DNA of 39,579 nucleotides from Chthoniobacteraceae bacterium (GTDB taxonomy: Bacteria; Verrucomicrobiota; Verrucomicrobiia; Chthoniobacterales; Chthoniobacteraceae). The stretch lies in the NCBI GenBank assembly GCA_947476255.1, contig CANJPY010000045.1:1-39579 (forward strand). The letters run 5' to 3'. Both the position numbers and the translations under genes were made by a program. Under the pieces are notes generated by a model that had not been told where the DNA came from, did not search any database, and was given only the letters and a program-made list of their open reading frames with translations. This document shows positions 1 to 8,709 of this stretch, piece by piece. Every line of letters starts with the position of its first letter. Positions within the stretch are counted from its first letter, which is position 1.

Positions 1-1734
1 ACCGAACTCGGTCCTCGGCAGCGCGTGGTCGCGACGCTGGGCAAGCTCTCGGAGCAAGATCTTGCCGCTGGCTGGGAGGACATTGAGGCTTTGCTGGAGG
101 GCCGCAAACCTGCACCTCGGCAACTCCTGCTCGAGAAGACAAAAGTCACGCCAAACCCCGAAGCTTGCACACAATGGGAATTAGCCGATTTGGCCAATCT
201 CACGGTCGAACGGGTGCGTGAATTTGGCAACGTGTACCTGGCATTGGCACTTTGGAGACGGCTTGGTCTCCATGATCTGCTCTCCGAACTCATGGACTGC
301 GGCCGGGAAACTGTTCCTTGGGCTGAGGTTGCTGCCGTGTTGACTGCCGGCAAGTTCTGCGGGCAAGCCTCGGAGCTTGGTGTGGCCGAAGAATGGTATG
401 CGCGCACCGCCCTTGAGGATCTCAGCGGCATCGCGCCTGAACTCATCAACGACGACCGGCTTTACCGGGGGCTCGATCATCTTGCAAAGCACAAGGACCG
501 GCTCTGCGAGCATCTCATGCAGCGCTATAGGGACTGGTTTGGGGTACGCTTTGAGTTCCTACTGTACGACGTTACCAGCACGTATTTTGAGGGACAAGCG
601 CTTGGCAATCCAAAGGCTGCTCGGGGCTATAGTCGGGACAAGCGATCCGACTGTAAGCAGGTGTGCATCGGGCTTGTGTGCACACCAGAAGGGTTGCCGC
701 TGAACTACGAGGTCTTCGCAGGCAATCGTGTCGACGTAACAACGGTGGAGGATGTTGTGCGTAAGATGGAGGATCGTTTTGGACAGGCAGAGCGTATTTG
801 GGTGATGGATCGCGGGATGGTGAGTGAAGCCAATATTGATTTTTTACGGCAACGCAAAGCGCTCTATATCGTGGGCACGCCAAAGGCGGATTTACGGCAT
901 TTTGAAGAGGAGCTTGCCGAAGAGGAAAACTGGAAAGAGGTCCAACATGGGCTTGAGGCGAGAGTGGTGGCGCATCCTGATGGCAACGGCAGCGAAAAGT
1001 ATGTGTTGTGCAGGAGTCAGGCGCGTGGCGAAAAAGAAAAAGCGATGCTTGAGAGGCAGATGAAGCGCCTCACCGAAGAGTTGCTCAAGATCGACACGGC
1101 ATTGCGCGAGAGTAAGAGGAAGGAGACGGATCTTGGAAAAATCGAACGTCGGATCGGCCGCTGGCAGGGGCGCAATCCAGCGGCGGCGCGGCTTTTGGAT
1201 GTGGTTGTGCTAAAGGATGAAAAGCAGCGGGCAGTGGGGCTGCAGTTGAGTTGTCCGTTGGAAAAAGGAACGAAAAGCGACCTGGCCAAGGGGGCGTATT
1301 TACTGCGTACGAACTGTATGGAAAGCGACCCCGCAAAACTGTGGCGTTGGTACATGCAACTCACGCAGGCGGAGGCCGCCTTCCGGACGGCGAAAAGCGA
1401 CATAGGTCTGCGGCCTGTTTATCATCGGAAAACAGAACGCGTGGAGGCGCACTTACTGGTGTGCTTTTTGAGTCTGGCGCTGTGGCGATCTTTAGAGATG
1501 TGGATGCTCGGAAAGGGACTTGGGAGTAACGCGCGCAAGTTGGTCAATGCCTTTGGAACGATCAAATCGATGGATGTAGTGGTGCCCGTAAAGCGCGGGG
1601 ATGTGGAGGTAAAGGTGCGCCTGCGGACGGTCGCGAAACCGGAGGAAGACGTGGCTGTGCTGCTCTCCCACTTGGGACTCCGTCTGCCAAGCCGCTCAAA
1701 AACGGTGCAGAATGTAGTGGAGAAAAACGGCTGA
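1..1734 (+). CDS. IS1634-type (IS4 superfamily) DDE transposase, 5' end cut by window
   Basis: The reading frame is open from the first base, so the N-terminus lies outside the window; the first in-window start-like codon is a GTG at 25, but the residues before it (TELGPRQR) fit the usual 'GPRQRVV..LG' entry of IS1634-type transposases. The catalytic DDE triad is visible: first Asp in YDVTSTYFEG (about residue 182 counted from the GTG), second Asp in VMDRGMVSEANIDFL (about 262), and Glu in QAEAAFRTAKSDIGLRPVYH (about 450). The last contains the Y/R/E signature region of the IS4 superfamily. The protein would cut and paste its own element. The frame is intact to the TGA stop, so the copy may be active, though completeness cannot be judged without the left end. 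A strong hairpin terminator follows at once. Confidence 0.93.
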   Translation, partial: TELGPRQRVVATLGKLSEQDLAAGWEDIEALLEGRKPAPRQLLLEKTKVTPNPEACTQWELADLANLTVERVREFGNVYLALALWRRLGLHDLLSELMDCGRETVPWAEVAAVLTAGKFCGQASELGVAEEWYARTALEDLSGIAPELINDDRLYRGLDHLAKHKDRLCEHLMQRYRDWFGVRFEFLLYDVTSTYFEGQALGNPKAARGYSRDKRSDCKQVCIGLVCTPEGLPLNYEVFAGNRVDVTTVEDVVRKMEDRFGQAERIWVMDRGMVSEANIDFLRQRKALYIVGTPKADLRHFEEELAEEENWKEVQHGLEARVVAHPDGNGSEKYVLCRSQARGEKEKAMLERQMKRLTEELLKIDTALRESKRKETDLGKIERRIGRWQGRNPAAARLLDVVVLKDEKQRAVGLQLSCPLEKGTKSDLAKGAYLLRTNCMESDPAKLWRWYMQLTQAEAAFRTAKSDIGLRPVYHRKTERVEAHLLVCFLSLALWRSLEMWMLGKGLGSNARKLVNAFGTIKSMDVVVPVKRGDVEVKVRLRTVAKPEEDVAVLLSHLGLRLPSRSKTVQNVVEKNG

Positions 1735-1744
1735 AATTTTACGT

Positions 1745-1775
1745 AAGTCGTTTGAAATCAGGAAAACGACTTTTT
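1745..1775 (+). terminator. Rho-independent terminator of the transposase gene
   Basis: A perfect 9-bp stem (AAGTCGTTT at 1745-1753, AAACGACTT at 1764-1772) encloses a 10-nt loop and runs into a T tract, 10 bp after the transposase stop. Confidence 0.75.
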
Positions 1776-1841
1776 GAACTGCGGAACTCGGGTTACGCTT
1801 CCGGGACGGACTCGCGTCCGGCTTTCTGTGCCCAACGCAGC

Positions 1842-3026
1842 CTAGCCCCCTTCGCTTAAACGCTTCTTCGGCGCGTCCAAAAGAAGCTCGTGTGCCTCCG
1901 CCAAGATCTCTCCCAACCGGTCCCCAAATCGGTACTCCCGCAACGCACTCCGGATCGCCACCGCATCCGCCTTTCCCGCATTCGCACCGGGAAACCAATG
2001 CCCCGCGTTGCCCATCAAATTGTAGCGCATCCTCCCCCACTGCAACAAATCCAAGCCCTTCACATAGGTCCAGATCCGCAGGATCTCCTGCAGATTCACC
2101 TCTCCCGGAACATCCACATAGGGAGGCAAATGCTCCGACCATCCTCGGCACCACTCCGCCCCCATGGCCTCCTCCAAAGCCGCTCGCAACCTCGCTTCAA
2201 TCGGCGCCACCACCTCCGCCGCCCTGTCGTAAAACTCCAGGGAACGCACGTGCTCGTCAAAATCACCGGGCCGCGCCGCGCCCACGGAAAGCGTATGCAC
2301 CTCGGGGCGAGACAGACACCACAGGTTGTTGAACGCGATCGGCGAAAGCGGTGCGCACAGCTCAACCATTTTGGGCGGCGGCGAAAACAACATCCCCCCC
2401 TTGTCGTTAGGGCTGATGATAAAAAGCCCCATGTCGCGCGCCGCGGCCGCACGGAAAGCCGGGGCGTTTAATTCGTTCACAAAATACCAGTGCAGGTTCA
2501 CGTAGTCGAACCCGTCTGTTTCGATCGCCTTCACAATCAAGTCGTTTGTCGCATGCGTGCTGAACCCCACGTGTTTGCAGCGCCCCTCTGCCTGCAATTT
2601 CCGCGCCATATCCAAACACCCTCCCTTGCGGAGCGCCCACTCCAGGGTCTGTGCATTGTTAACCCCGTGCAATGAAAGAAGTTCGACGTGGTCCAAACGC
2701 AGGTTGCGCATTGACTGCTCAAACGTCCGAAGAAACTGCGCGGGATCCTCCATGGGTTCCACCTTGGTCTGCACAATCATCTTGTCCCGCGGCAATTTGG
2801 GCAGAATCCAGCCCAGCTGCATTTCACTCGTCCCATACCCGCGCGCCGTTTCGATGTGGTTGATGCCCAACTCCAAAGAACGCAGAATTGTGGCCTCCAA
2901 ATTCAGCTGCACCGACTCCTCCACTTTCTCCTCAGGCAGGTCGTCCCAGCTCTGCTGAAAACGCATCCCTCCACACGAAAAGACAGGAATCTGCAACTCA
3001 GTTTTTCCAAAGCGGCGGTACTTCAT
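1842..3026 (-). CDS. Aldo/keto reductase family oxidoreductase (COG1453-like)
   Basis: A 394-aa NADPH-dependent aldo/keto reductase-fold protein (TIM barrel), probably cytosolic as no signal peptide is seen. Family landmarks: FGKTELQIPVFSCGGMRF at the N-terminus, ETARGYGTSEMQLG (Tyr64 as general acid), VQTKV (Lys88) and LLSLHGV (His120). The usual catalytic Asp is replaced by Glu59. The C-terminal region, which in many COG1453 relatives is a ferredoxin-like domain with several Cys, keeps only one Cys in EWCRGWSEHLPPYVDVPG, so no 4Fe-4S cluster is expected; the tail YNLMGNAGHWFPGANA resembles a cyanobacterial and verrucomicrobial subgroup. Substrate is unknown. It is divergent from sufE with 76 bp between the starts, leaving room for little more than two core promoters. 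Confidence 0.9.
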   Translation of the reverse strand: MKYRRFGKTELQIPVFSCGGMRFQQSWDDLPEEKVEESVQLNLEATILRSLELGINHIETARGYGTSEMQLGWILPKLPRDKMIVQTKVEPMEDPAQFLRTFEQSMRNLRLDHVELLSLHGVNNAQTLEWALRKGGCLDMARKLQAEGRCKHVGFSTHATNDLIVKAIETDGFDYVNLHWYFVNELNAPAFRAAAARDMGLFIISPNDKGGMLFSPPPKMVELCAPLSPIAFNNLWCLSRPEVHTLSVGAARPGDFDEHVRSLEFYDRAAEVVAPIEARLRAALEEAMGAEWCRGWSEHLPPYVDVPGEVNLQEILRIWTYVKGLDLLQWGRMRYNLMGNAGHWFPGANAGKADAVAIRSALREYRFGDRLGEILAEAHELLLDAPKKRLSEGG

Positions 3027-3102
3027 GGGGGTCTATTGTGGGCAAACCGGCGCCGCTGGCAACGCTCTTTCCCTCCGAACAAATCGTGGCATTCTCTTTG
3101 CC

Positions 3103-3534
3103 ATGACCCCGGCCGATCGCCAATCCCGACTTGCCCAAGAACTGCTCCGCCTTGAAGACCCGCACGAACGCCTCTCCTACGTCCAGGACCGCATCCGCCG
3201 TAAACCGCCTTTCTCTGAGGAGCTTCGCACAGAAAACAACCGCATCAAAGGCTGCCTCACCAAAGTGTGGCTCCACTCCAACCTCCTCGACGGTCGCTGT
3301 GTCTTCGAGGTCGATTCCGAGTCCGCCATGGTCCGCGCCCTGGCCTCCCTCGTCGCCGAACTCTTCTCGGGCGCAACCCCGCAGGAGGCTTTGAATTTTC
3401 GCTCCACCATTTTGGAACACAGCCGGCTCGAGGCAAAAATCACCCCCACCCGCAGGCAGGGCCTCGCCCACTTGGAAACGGCCATCCTCGCGTTCGCCTC
3501 TTCCTGCCTTCCGCCTTCCTCGCCATGCACCTGA
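3103..3534 (+). CDS. sufE: SufE-like cysteine desulfuration protein
   Basis: A 143-aa SufE-family protein. SufE accepts persulfide sulfur from the SufS cysteine desulfurase and passes it to the SufBCD scaffold for Fe-S cluster assembly in the cytosol. The ATG at 3103 is chosen over an in-frame ATG at 3025: it gives the typical length and places the conserved Cys at position 51 (IKGCLTKVWL, matching the family V-x-GC-x-S/T-x-V-W motif). The later motif AMVRALASLVAELFSGATPQE is cut here to its core: the 'lv..ifsG.tp.ei' segment typical of SufE is present. It overlaps the start of the TatD gene by 10 bp, so the two are probably co-translated. No other suf gene is in the window. Confidence 0.92.
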   Translation: MTPADRQSRLAQELLRLEDPHERLSYVQDRIRRKPPFSEELRTENNRIKGCLTKVWLHSNLLDGRCVFEVDSESAMVRALASLVAELFSGATPQEALNFRSTILEHSRLEAKITPTRRQGLAHLETAILAFASSCLPPSSPCT

Positions 3535-4325
3535 GTGATTCCCATTGCCACCTCCAAGACCCGCGCCTCAGAGGTTCACTGGGCGAAATACTCGCCGACT
3601 GCCGCTCCCTCGGTATCACCCGTTGGATGGTGAACGCCACCCGTGAAACCGACTGGCAGGCGGTGTCGGAAATCGCGCACGCAGAACACGGAGCATACGC
3701 CGCCTACGGCCTCCACCCTTGGTGGCAAAAAGAACGCTCCGTGCACTGGGCCGACCATCTGGAGCAAATCCTGAGGGTAAATCCTCAGGCGACCCTCGGA
3801 GAAACCGGTCTGGACCGCTGGATGGAAGCCCCAGACCTCCAGGACCAAACCGCCGTGCTCGATGTGCATTTAGAGCTCGCAGCCGCCTTCGACCGCCCCA
3901 TCACCTTGCATTGCCTCAAAGCGTGGCCGGAACTTTTGGCAGTCCTTAACCGCCATCCCCGTCGCAAGCGGGGTTTACTCCTCCACAGCTTCTCCGGCCC
4001 CCCAGAGCAAATCCCCGCCTGGGTGCGGGCAGGTGCGTACTTTTCGATCTCGCCGCACTTTTTACACCCCCGCAAGACCAGACAGCGCGCCGCCTTCCAA
4101 AACGTTCCCTTGGAGCGCCTGCTCTTCGAAACGGACGCCCCCGACATGGCACCTCCCGAAAACATGATGCTTCGCAGAGTTCCGCACGCTCCTCTGAGCG
4201 CATGGAATCACCCTGCAAACTTGCGCCTTTGCCTAGAATCCATGGCACGGGACCGCGAGCTTTCGCAGGAGAAACTTGCACTGCAAGTTGAAAAAAATGC
4301 CTCCCTCCTTTTCGGCTGGATCTGA
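3525..4325 (+). CDS. TatD-family metal-dependent hydrolase
   Basis: A 266-aa TatD-related DNase/hydrolase with a TIM-barrel metal site. Visible ligands are the HxH pair His7/His9 in SDSHCHLQDP, the Glu in LGETGLD, the His in ITLHCLKAW and LLHSFSG, and the Asp in ETDAPD. The start at 3525 overlaps the sufE stop; longer in-frame extensions lie wholly inside sufE and are rejected. TatD proteins are 3'-5' exonucleases acting in DNA repair or turnover, but the substrate of this subgroup (short, TatD-like rather than true TatD) is not known. Overlap with sufE suggests one transcript. Translation ends inside a possible terminator hairpin. Confidence 0.9.
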   Translation: MHLSDSHCHLQDPRLRGSLGEILADCRSLGITRWMVNATRETDWQAVSEIAHAEHGAYAAYGLHPWWQKERSVHWADHLEQILRVNPQATLGETGLDRWMEAPDLQDQTAVLDVHLELAAAFDRPITLHCLKAWPELLAVLNRHPRRKRGLLLHSFSGPPEQIPAWVRAGAYFSISPHFLHPRKTRQRAAFQNVPLERLLFETDAPDMAPPENMMLRRVPHAPLSAWNHPANLRLCLESMARDRELSQEKLALQVEKNASLLFGWI

Positions 4326-4360
4326 GTTTTAAAAAAAGGGGCTTCTCAGAGTGTCTTTTT
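4321..4360 (+). terminator. Possible terminator after the sufE-tatD pair
   Basis: TCTGAG (4321-4326) can pair with CTCAGA (4345-4350) over an 18-nt AT-rich loop; GTGTCTTTTT follows. The short stem makes this only a candidate. Confidence 0.4.
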
Positions 4361-4435
4361 GCATTGTTTTCATCAAAACCGAGCAACGCCCCCCCAGCAG
4401 GCCCGAAAATTGCTTAGCTAGGCATAAAGCTGTTT

Positions 4436-7400
4436 ATGACCTTCAAATCTTCCAGACTCTGCCTCCTTCTCTGGCCGTTATCTGTTGCGCCTGCGTACTC
4501 AGCTGCGATTCAGAACCTCACTTTCACAGACGTTGTCAAGGACGTCACGGTCATCAATGTCGCCACAAAGCAGGAAACTCCGGCGAAAGCGGGCGATGTC
4601 CTCGTGCCGCCAAACGTCCTCAAAACAGGTCCGGACTCCCGAGCAGAACTCATCGCCGAAGACAAAACCGTCACCCGGGTGGGGGCCAACACCATTTTCT
4701 CCGTCGAAGCGGACTCCCGCGACGTCAACATCGCCCAGGGCAGCGTTCTTTTCAACTCTCCCAAAGGCAAGGGCGGCGGCCGCATCAAAAGCGCGGGGGC
4801 CACGGCGTCCGTTCTGGGCACCACCCTCATCGTCGGAGCCAATCAGGACGGGGGCTTCAAAGTCATGCTCCTTGAAGGAAAAGGGGAAGTCAAAGGAGCC
4901 AAGGGTGGCGGCGCAAAGCTTTCTCCAGGACAGTTGAGCTTTGCCATGCCGGGCAAGCCGCCCACAGCTCCCCTTAACTTTCAGCTCAAGGGCAGCGTGG
5001 CCAATTCCAAACTGGTGGGTGGCTTCTCGAAGCCCCTCGCTTCGATGGCCAAAATTGAAGCCGCGGTCAAAGTCCAGCAGGCGAAAATTGCGAGTGGAGA
5101 ACTCATGACCACGGGCTTGGCCATTGGTGACCGTCCGGGGGTCGCGATATTGGTAGACGCCACTATCCTCAAAAGCGTCCAAACCCTCATCGACCAACGC
5201 CTTGTCAAACCGGAAACCCTCACGCCGTCCTCCAACGTGCCCGACCCAAGGTACCTCCTTGCCGTGGCCGCCAACCTCAATCTCACCAGCAAAATCAGTC
5301 CTCCAGAGGCGATTTTTAGCGTCGATGGCACCGGCGTTTCCCGAGACGGCTGGAAAATGGTCCGTTCGGTTCCTCAAGGCCAACCGCAGTCGGATGCCAA
5401 CGCCGACATTTCCATGCTCATTGCCAAAAACATCGAGCTCAAACTCAACGTCTTCGATAATGGTGACCCGGACTATTTCTTCCACGCCCCAGGAGAGAAG
5501 AATAAGGACACAAACGCGCTGGTCGCTCTCCAAGACCTGAAAATCTCCGGTGCCATCGACGTTGACTCCAGCAGTCTTCGCACGATTCCAAATTTGTCGG
5601 TGGACCACATCGAAAAGGGTAAGACAACCATTAAGCTCAAAAGTACCCTCGGCCTTGAACCCGGTTTTGCCATCGCGGGAAATGGCCTCGCGGAAGGCTC
5701 TTACGTCTCGAGCGTCGATTACACAAACGATACCATCACCCTCAACAAGGCCCCGGAGGAAACCTTGGACAAAGTGACACTCTTCGGCCTCGTCGCGGTC
5801 GACGCCTCCAAGGACAGCAACAAGGTCACCGTGTTGAAAAAAACAGCGGAGGCCAATGCAACCCTCGACCCCTTCGCAGGACTGCGGGTCGGCATGCCCG
5901 TGATCAGCGACTCCTTTCCCTCGGGCACCGTGATTCAGTCCATCGGAGAAGACGGAGTCATCACCCTAAGCAAGCCCGCTCTTTCCACCGGCCAGGTGGA
6001 CCTCGCTCTCAGCGGCGTGCCCCGCTCAATGCCCCTGATCCTGAGCGCTGGACGCACCATTATCATGGAACCCGGTTCACTCCTGCGAACCTCCACCTCG
6101 CTCCTCGATATCTACGCCGCAGGCACTGAATTTGCAGAAGATGTCTCCCTCGCCGTCAAAGTCGCCGAAGCCAAGGCGCCCCTCCTGTTGGATCGCATCT
6201 CTATCGTTCACGAATGGCTTGTCACCGAGGCTACGGGAGCGAGTTCGATGAGCCTGAAGGCGCCCCAAATCAATATCCTTGATTCCCGGATCTACGCGCA
6301 GAACGCCATCAAAATGGAAGCCTTCGCCGGAGACATCACGATCTCGAGCCGAGACGTGAAAGGTACCGTTTCCACCGTCGGCGATGTCTCTAAAATCACG
6401 CTCTCCTCCGATAGCGACATGACAGGCATCAATGTCGGCCAACGTATTGCAGGGCCGGGCATCCCCGAAGGCACTACCATTAAGGCCATCGTGGACCGCG
6501 AAATCACCCTGAGCGCCACCGCGACCGAAACTTCCTCTGTTCCTGTCCGAGTCGTGAGCCCCGTGCCCCTTGGAATTACAAGTGTCGATGACCTTGCCAT
6601 TTGCAGTCGCGTCCTGAGCCTCAAAGCTTCCGGAAACATCTCCATCAGCAATGTTCCCCTCTACACGGTGGACGCCACCTTCGAGGCAGGGCAGTCTATC
6701 GCTCTCAGCGGCGTTGATCTCCGTCTCCAAGGTTCCGCCGACCGCGAGTCCATGACCCTTGCCATGACCGCCAAAAACGGCGGCTTGACCGTCGAGCGCC
6801 TTCTCGGGCCGGAACTCATGACAACCGCTCTCGCGGCAAAAACGGGCAAAGTCACCCTCACAGACTCGAAATTTGGGGGAGGCATCGCTGAGGATGGCGT
6901 CACTGATGAAGAAAAAATCATGGCCCGTCTCAAATTCAACCCGTCCAACACGAAACGGACCGCTTTTGAAATCATTGCAGAAAAAGCAGAGATCCTCATC
7001 AAATCCCGCCTCAACGATAAAACCGCAATCTACGCCGACGAGCTCTCCCTTACCAGCAAAGGGGATCTCAGCATCCTTGGCGCAGTCAAAGACGACGCAG
7101 GCCAGATTGACGCTCGGATCAAACTGAGCCCGACGGACAACTTGGGGGCGCTGAACCTCACCTCGAGAACAGGGGCGGTTAATATTCTCAACACTCAGAT
7201 CAAACACTTCGAAGTCGCCATCACTGCAGGCGGTGACCTTGTTGACACCAGTGCCTCGCGGGGCGCCGTGCCAACGGAAGCTCAAGCGAAGAACATCATC
7301 GATCTAAGCAAGGTGGACTTCACTCCCCTGCCATCCATCGATGCCAGCAAAGCCGCCAGAATCGCCATAGACGCCACCACGGTCGTACTCAAGGACGTCA

Positions 7401-7744
7401 CGTTCGCAGACGGCTCGAACGTGTTCCTGAACTCCTTCCACGGAAAAGTCGCAGCGTACCCCGGCGAGGGGAAAACACGGGAGGTCGGCTACGTGAACTT
7501 CATCAGTAATGTCAAATACGGCGAAACTGAAATTAAGTTTGTCGCACCGGACGTAGATACAAAAGCTGTGGCCACTGTGGATATAGCGAGGTTACCCATG
7601 GACAACGACGCCTTCCAGGCCGCGGCCAAGAAAGCCAGGGATGCCAACGGCAAGCCTTTAGATCTCTCCAAAATCACAATTGGCACCCAGGTCGGCAGCA
7701 CCAAACCCGCCATGGCAGCGCCAAGCGCCAAAGCCGTGAAGTAG
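4436..7744 (+). CDS. Secreted FecR-domain protein, 1102 aa
   Basis: The N-terminus is a Sec signal peptide (hydrophobic LCLLLWPLSVAPAYSA, cleavage near residue 22-23). Residues about 50-170 match a FecR domain (PF04773): AGDVLVPPNVLKTGPDSRAE, then VTRVGANTIFSV, GSVLFNSP and LGTTLIV. Here the domain is exported, not a cytoplasmic-membrane anti-sigma regulator as in true FecR, so a ligand- or peptidoglycan-facing structural role is likelier. Three degenerate repeats with a 'G..I.G.GIP.GT.I..I...ITLS' pattern lie near residues 395-453, 460-527 and 651-705; such modules are found in beta-helix and tail-fibre-like proteins. The remainder is Thr/Ser/Asp-rich beta-strand sequence, probably a beta-helix. 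There is no autotransporter C-terminus. It stands alone, convergent to the transglutaminase operon. Function unknown. Confidence 0.85.
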   Translation: MTFKSSRLCLLLWPLSVAPAYSAAIQNLTFTDVVKDVTVINVATKQETPAKAGDVLVPPNVLKTGPDSRAELIAEDKTVTRVGANTIFSVEADSRDVNIAQGSVLFNSPKGKGGGRIKSAGATASVLGTTLIVGANQDGGFKVMLLEGKGEVKGAKGGGAKLSPGQLSFAMPGKPPTAPLNFQLKGSVANSKLVGGFSKPLASMAKIEAAVKVQQAKIASGELMTTGLAIGDRPGVAILVDATILKSVQTLIDQRLVKPETLTPSSNVPDPRYLLAVAANLNLTSKISPPEAIFSVDGTGVSRDGWKMVRSVPQGQPQSDANADISMLIAKNIELKLNVFDNGDPDYFFHAPGEKNKDTNALVALQDLKISGAIDVDSSSLRTIPNLSVDHIEKGKTTIKLKSTLGLEPGFAIAGNGLAEGSYVSSVDYTNDTITLNKAPEETLDKVTLFGLVAVDASKDSNKVTVLKKTAEANATLDPFAGLRVGMPVISDSFPSGTVIQSIGEDGVITLSKPALSTGQVDLALSGVPRSMPLILSAGRTIIMEPGSLLRTSTSLLDIYAAGTEFAEDVSLAVKVAEAKAPLLLDRISIVHEWLVTEATGASSMSLKAPQINILDSRIYAQNAIKMEAFAGDITISSRDVKGTVSTVGDVSKITLSSDSDMTGINVGQRIAGPGIPEGTTIKAIVDREITLSATATETSSVPVRVVSPVPLGITSVDDLAICSRVLSLKASGNISISNVPLYTVDATFEAGQSIALSGVDLRLQGSADRESMTLAMTAKNGGLTVERLLGPELMTTALAAKTGKVTLTDSKFGGGIAEDGVTDEEKIMARLKFNPSNTKRTAFEIIAEKAEILIKSRLNDKTAIYADELSLTSKGDLSILGAVKDDAGQIDARIKLSPTDNLGALNLTSRTGAVNILNTQIKHFEVAITAGGDLVDTSASRGAVPTEAQAKNIIDLSKVDFTPLPSIDASKAARIAIDATTVVLKDVTFADGSNVFLNSFHGKVAAYPGEGKTREVGYVNFISNVKYGETEIKFVAPDVDTKAVATVDIARLPMDNDAFQAAAKKARDANGKPLDLSKITIGTQVGSTKPAMAAPSAKAVK

Positions 7745-7833
7745 CCGGAGGGACCTCGGCGCGTTCCCCTTCCAGTCTCAAGCACGACACTGCCGCCAGC
7801 TTACCCCACACGGGTAGCCGCTTCAGGAATCTT

Positions 7834-8709
7834 TCAGCCCAGCGGAATCACATCCACCGCCACGCTCACGGTGTGCTCCCCGCCTCCCGTGAGAATCCCG
7901 CACAGCGGGCTCACGTCGCTGTAATCCCGCCCCACGGCCACCGTAATGTGCCCGTCGCACGGCATCACGTTGTTCGTCGGGTCAAAGTCCACCCACCCGT
8001 TCGCCGGACAGAATACCGCGAACCACGCATGCGACGCGTCCGCCCCCTGCATCCGCTCCTGCCCCGGCGGCGGCACCGTCCTCAAGTACCCGCTCACGTA
8101 CCGCGCAGGCAGCCCCAGCGAACGCAAACACGCCAGCGCCACGTGCGCAAAGTCCTGGCACACACCGCGGCGTTCCTCCCACACTTCCTCCAAGGGCGTC
8201 GCCACATCCGTGGCCACCGGATCAAACTCAAACTCCCGGTAAAGCCGCCCCATCAAGTCCACGACCCCCGCCAACAACGGTGTATTCGCCCCAAAACTCT
8301 CCCGCGCCCATTGCGCAAACACAGGCGCCAGACGCACCAGCGGCGAGTCCAAACAAAACTCGTAAGGCCCCGTGTTTTGCGGTGACACCGGATCCCGAAA
8401 CAACGCCGCCACGTCCTTCCACACAGGCGACAACACGGGCACGGGCGGCGTCACCCCGCTCACCGTCACCCGGCTCGAAGACTCCACCACCAACTCCTTG
8501 TGCAGCTCGCGAATCCCAAACACCGTCGTCCGGTTTCCAAAATAATCCGTCCTCGTCGTCACCACATCCGGCGCGGGCTCAATGCGCAATTTGAAACCCT
8601 TGGCGCTCTGACGCATATCCTGCAATGGCTCCAGCCGCGCCGCATGCTGGGAAACCGTCACCGGCTCGCTGTAATGGTAAACCGTCTTGTGAATGAGTTG
8701 GTATTCCAT
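7834..8709 (-). CDS. Transglutaminase-like cysteine peptidase (small)
   Basis: A 291-aa protein with an N-terminal Bact_transglu_N region (MEYQLIHKTVYHYSEPVTVS) and a transglutaminase core. The catalytic triad is complete: Cys184 in RRGVCQDFAH, His227 in DASHAWFAVF, Asp243 in WVDFDPTNN. No signal peptide is seen, so it is probably cytosolic. It is the last gene of a three-gene operon and its ATG overlaps the upstream TGA (TGATG at 8707-8711), so translation is coupled. In the conserved neighbourhood with circularly permuted ATP-grasp and alpha-E proteins, this peptidase is predicted to cut or trim a peptide or isopeptide made by the ATP-grasp partner; that role comes from comparative genomics, not from a tested substrate. 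Confidence 0.93.
   Translation of the reverse strand: MEYQLIHKTVYHYSEPVTVSQHAARLEPLQDMRQSAKGFKLRIEPAPDVVTTRTDYFGNRTTVFGIRELHKELVVESSSRVTVSGVTPPVPVLSPVWKDVAALFRDPVSPQNTGPYEFCLDSPLVRLAPVFAQWARESFGANTPLLAGVVDLMGRLYREFEFDPVATDVATPLEEVWEERRGVCQDFAHVALACLRSLGLPARYVSGYLRTVPPPGQERMQGADASHAWFAVFCPANGWVDFDPTNNVMPCDGHITVAVGRDYSDVSPLCGILTGGGEHTVSVAVDVIPLG

Larger units (their letters stand above)
1..1800 (+). mobile_element. Right part of an IS1634-like insertion sequence
   Basis: The transposase and its terminator define most of the element. The right boundary is not proven: non-coding sequence after the terminator (about 1776-1800, containing AACTGCGGAACTCGGG) could be the terminal inverted repeat. 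The left end, needed to confirm terminal repeats and a target duplication, lies outside the window. The element ends close to the 3' end of the aldo/keto reductase gene and does not seem to interrupt it. Confidence 0.6.
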
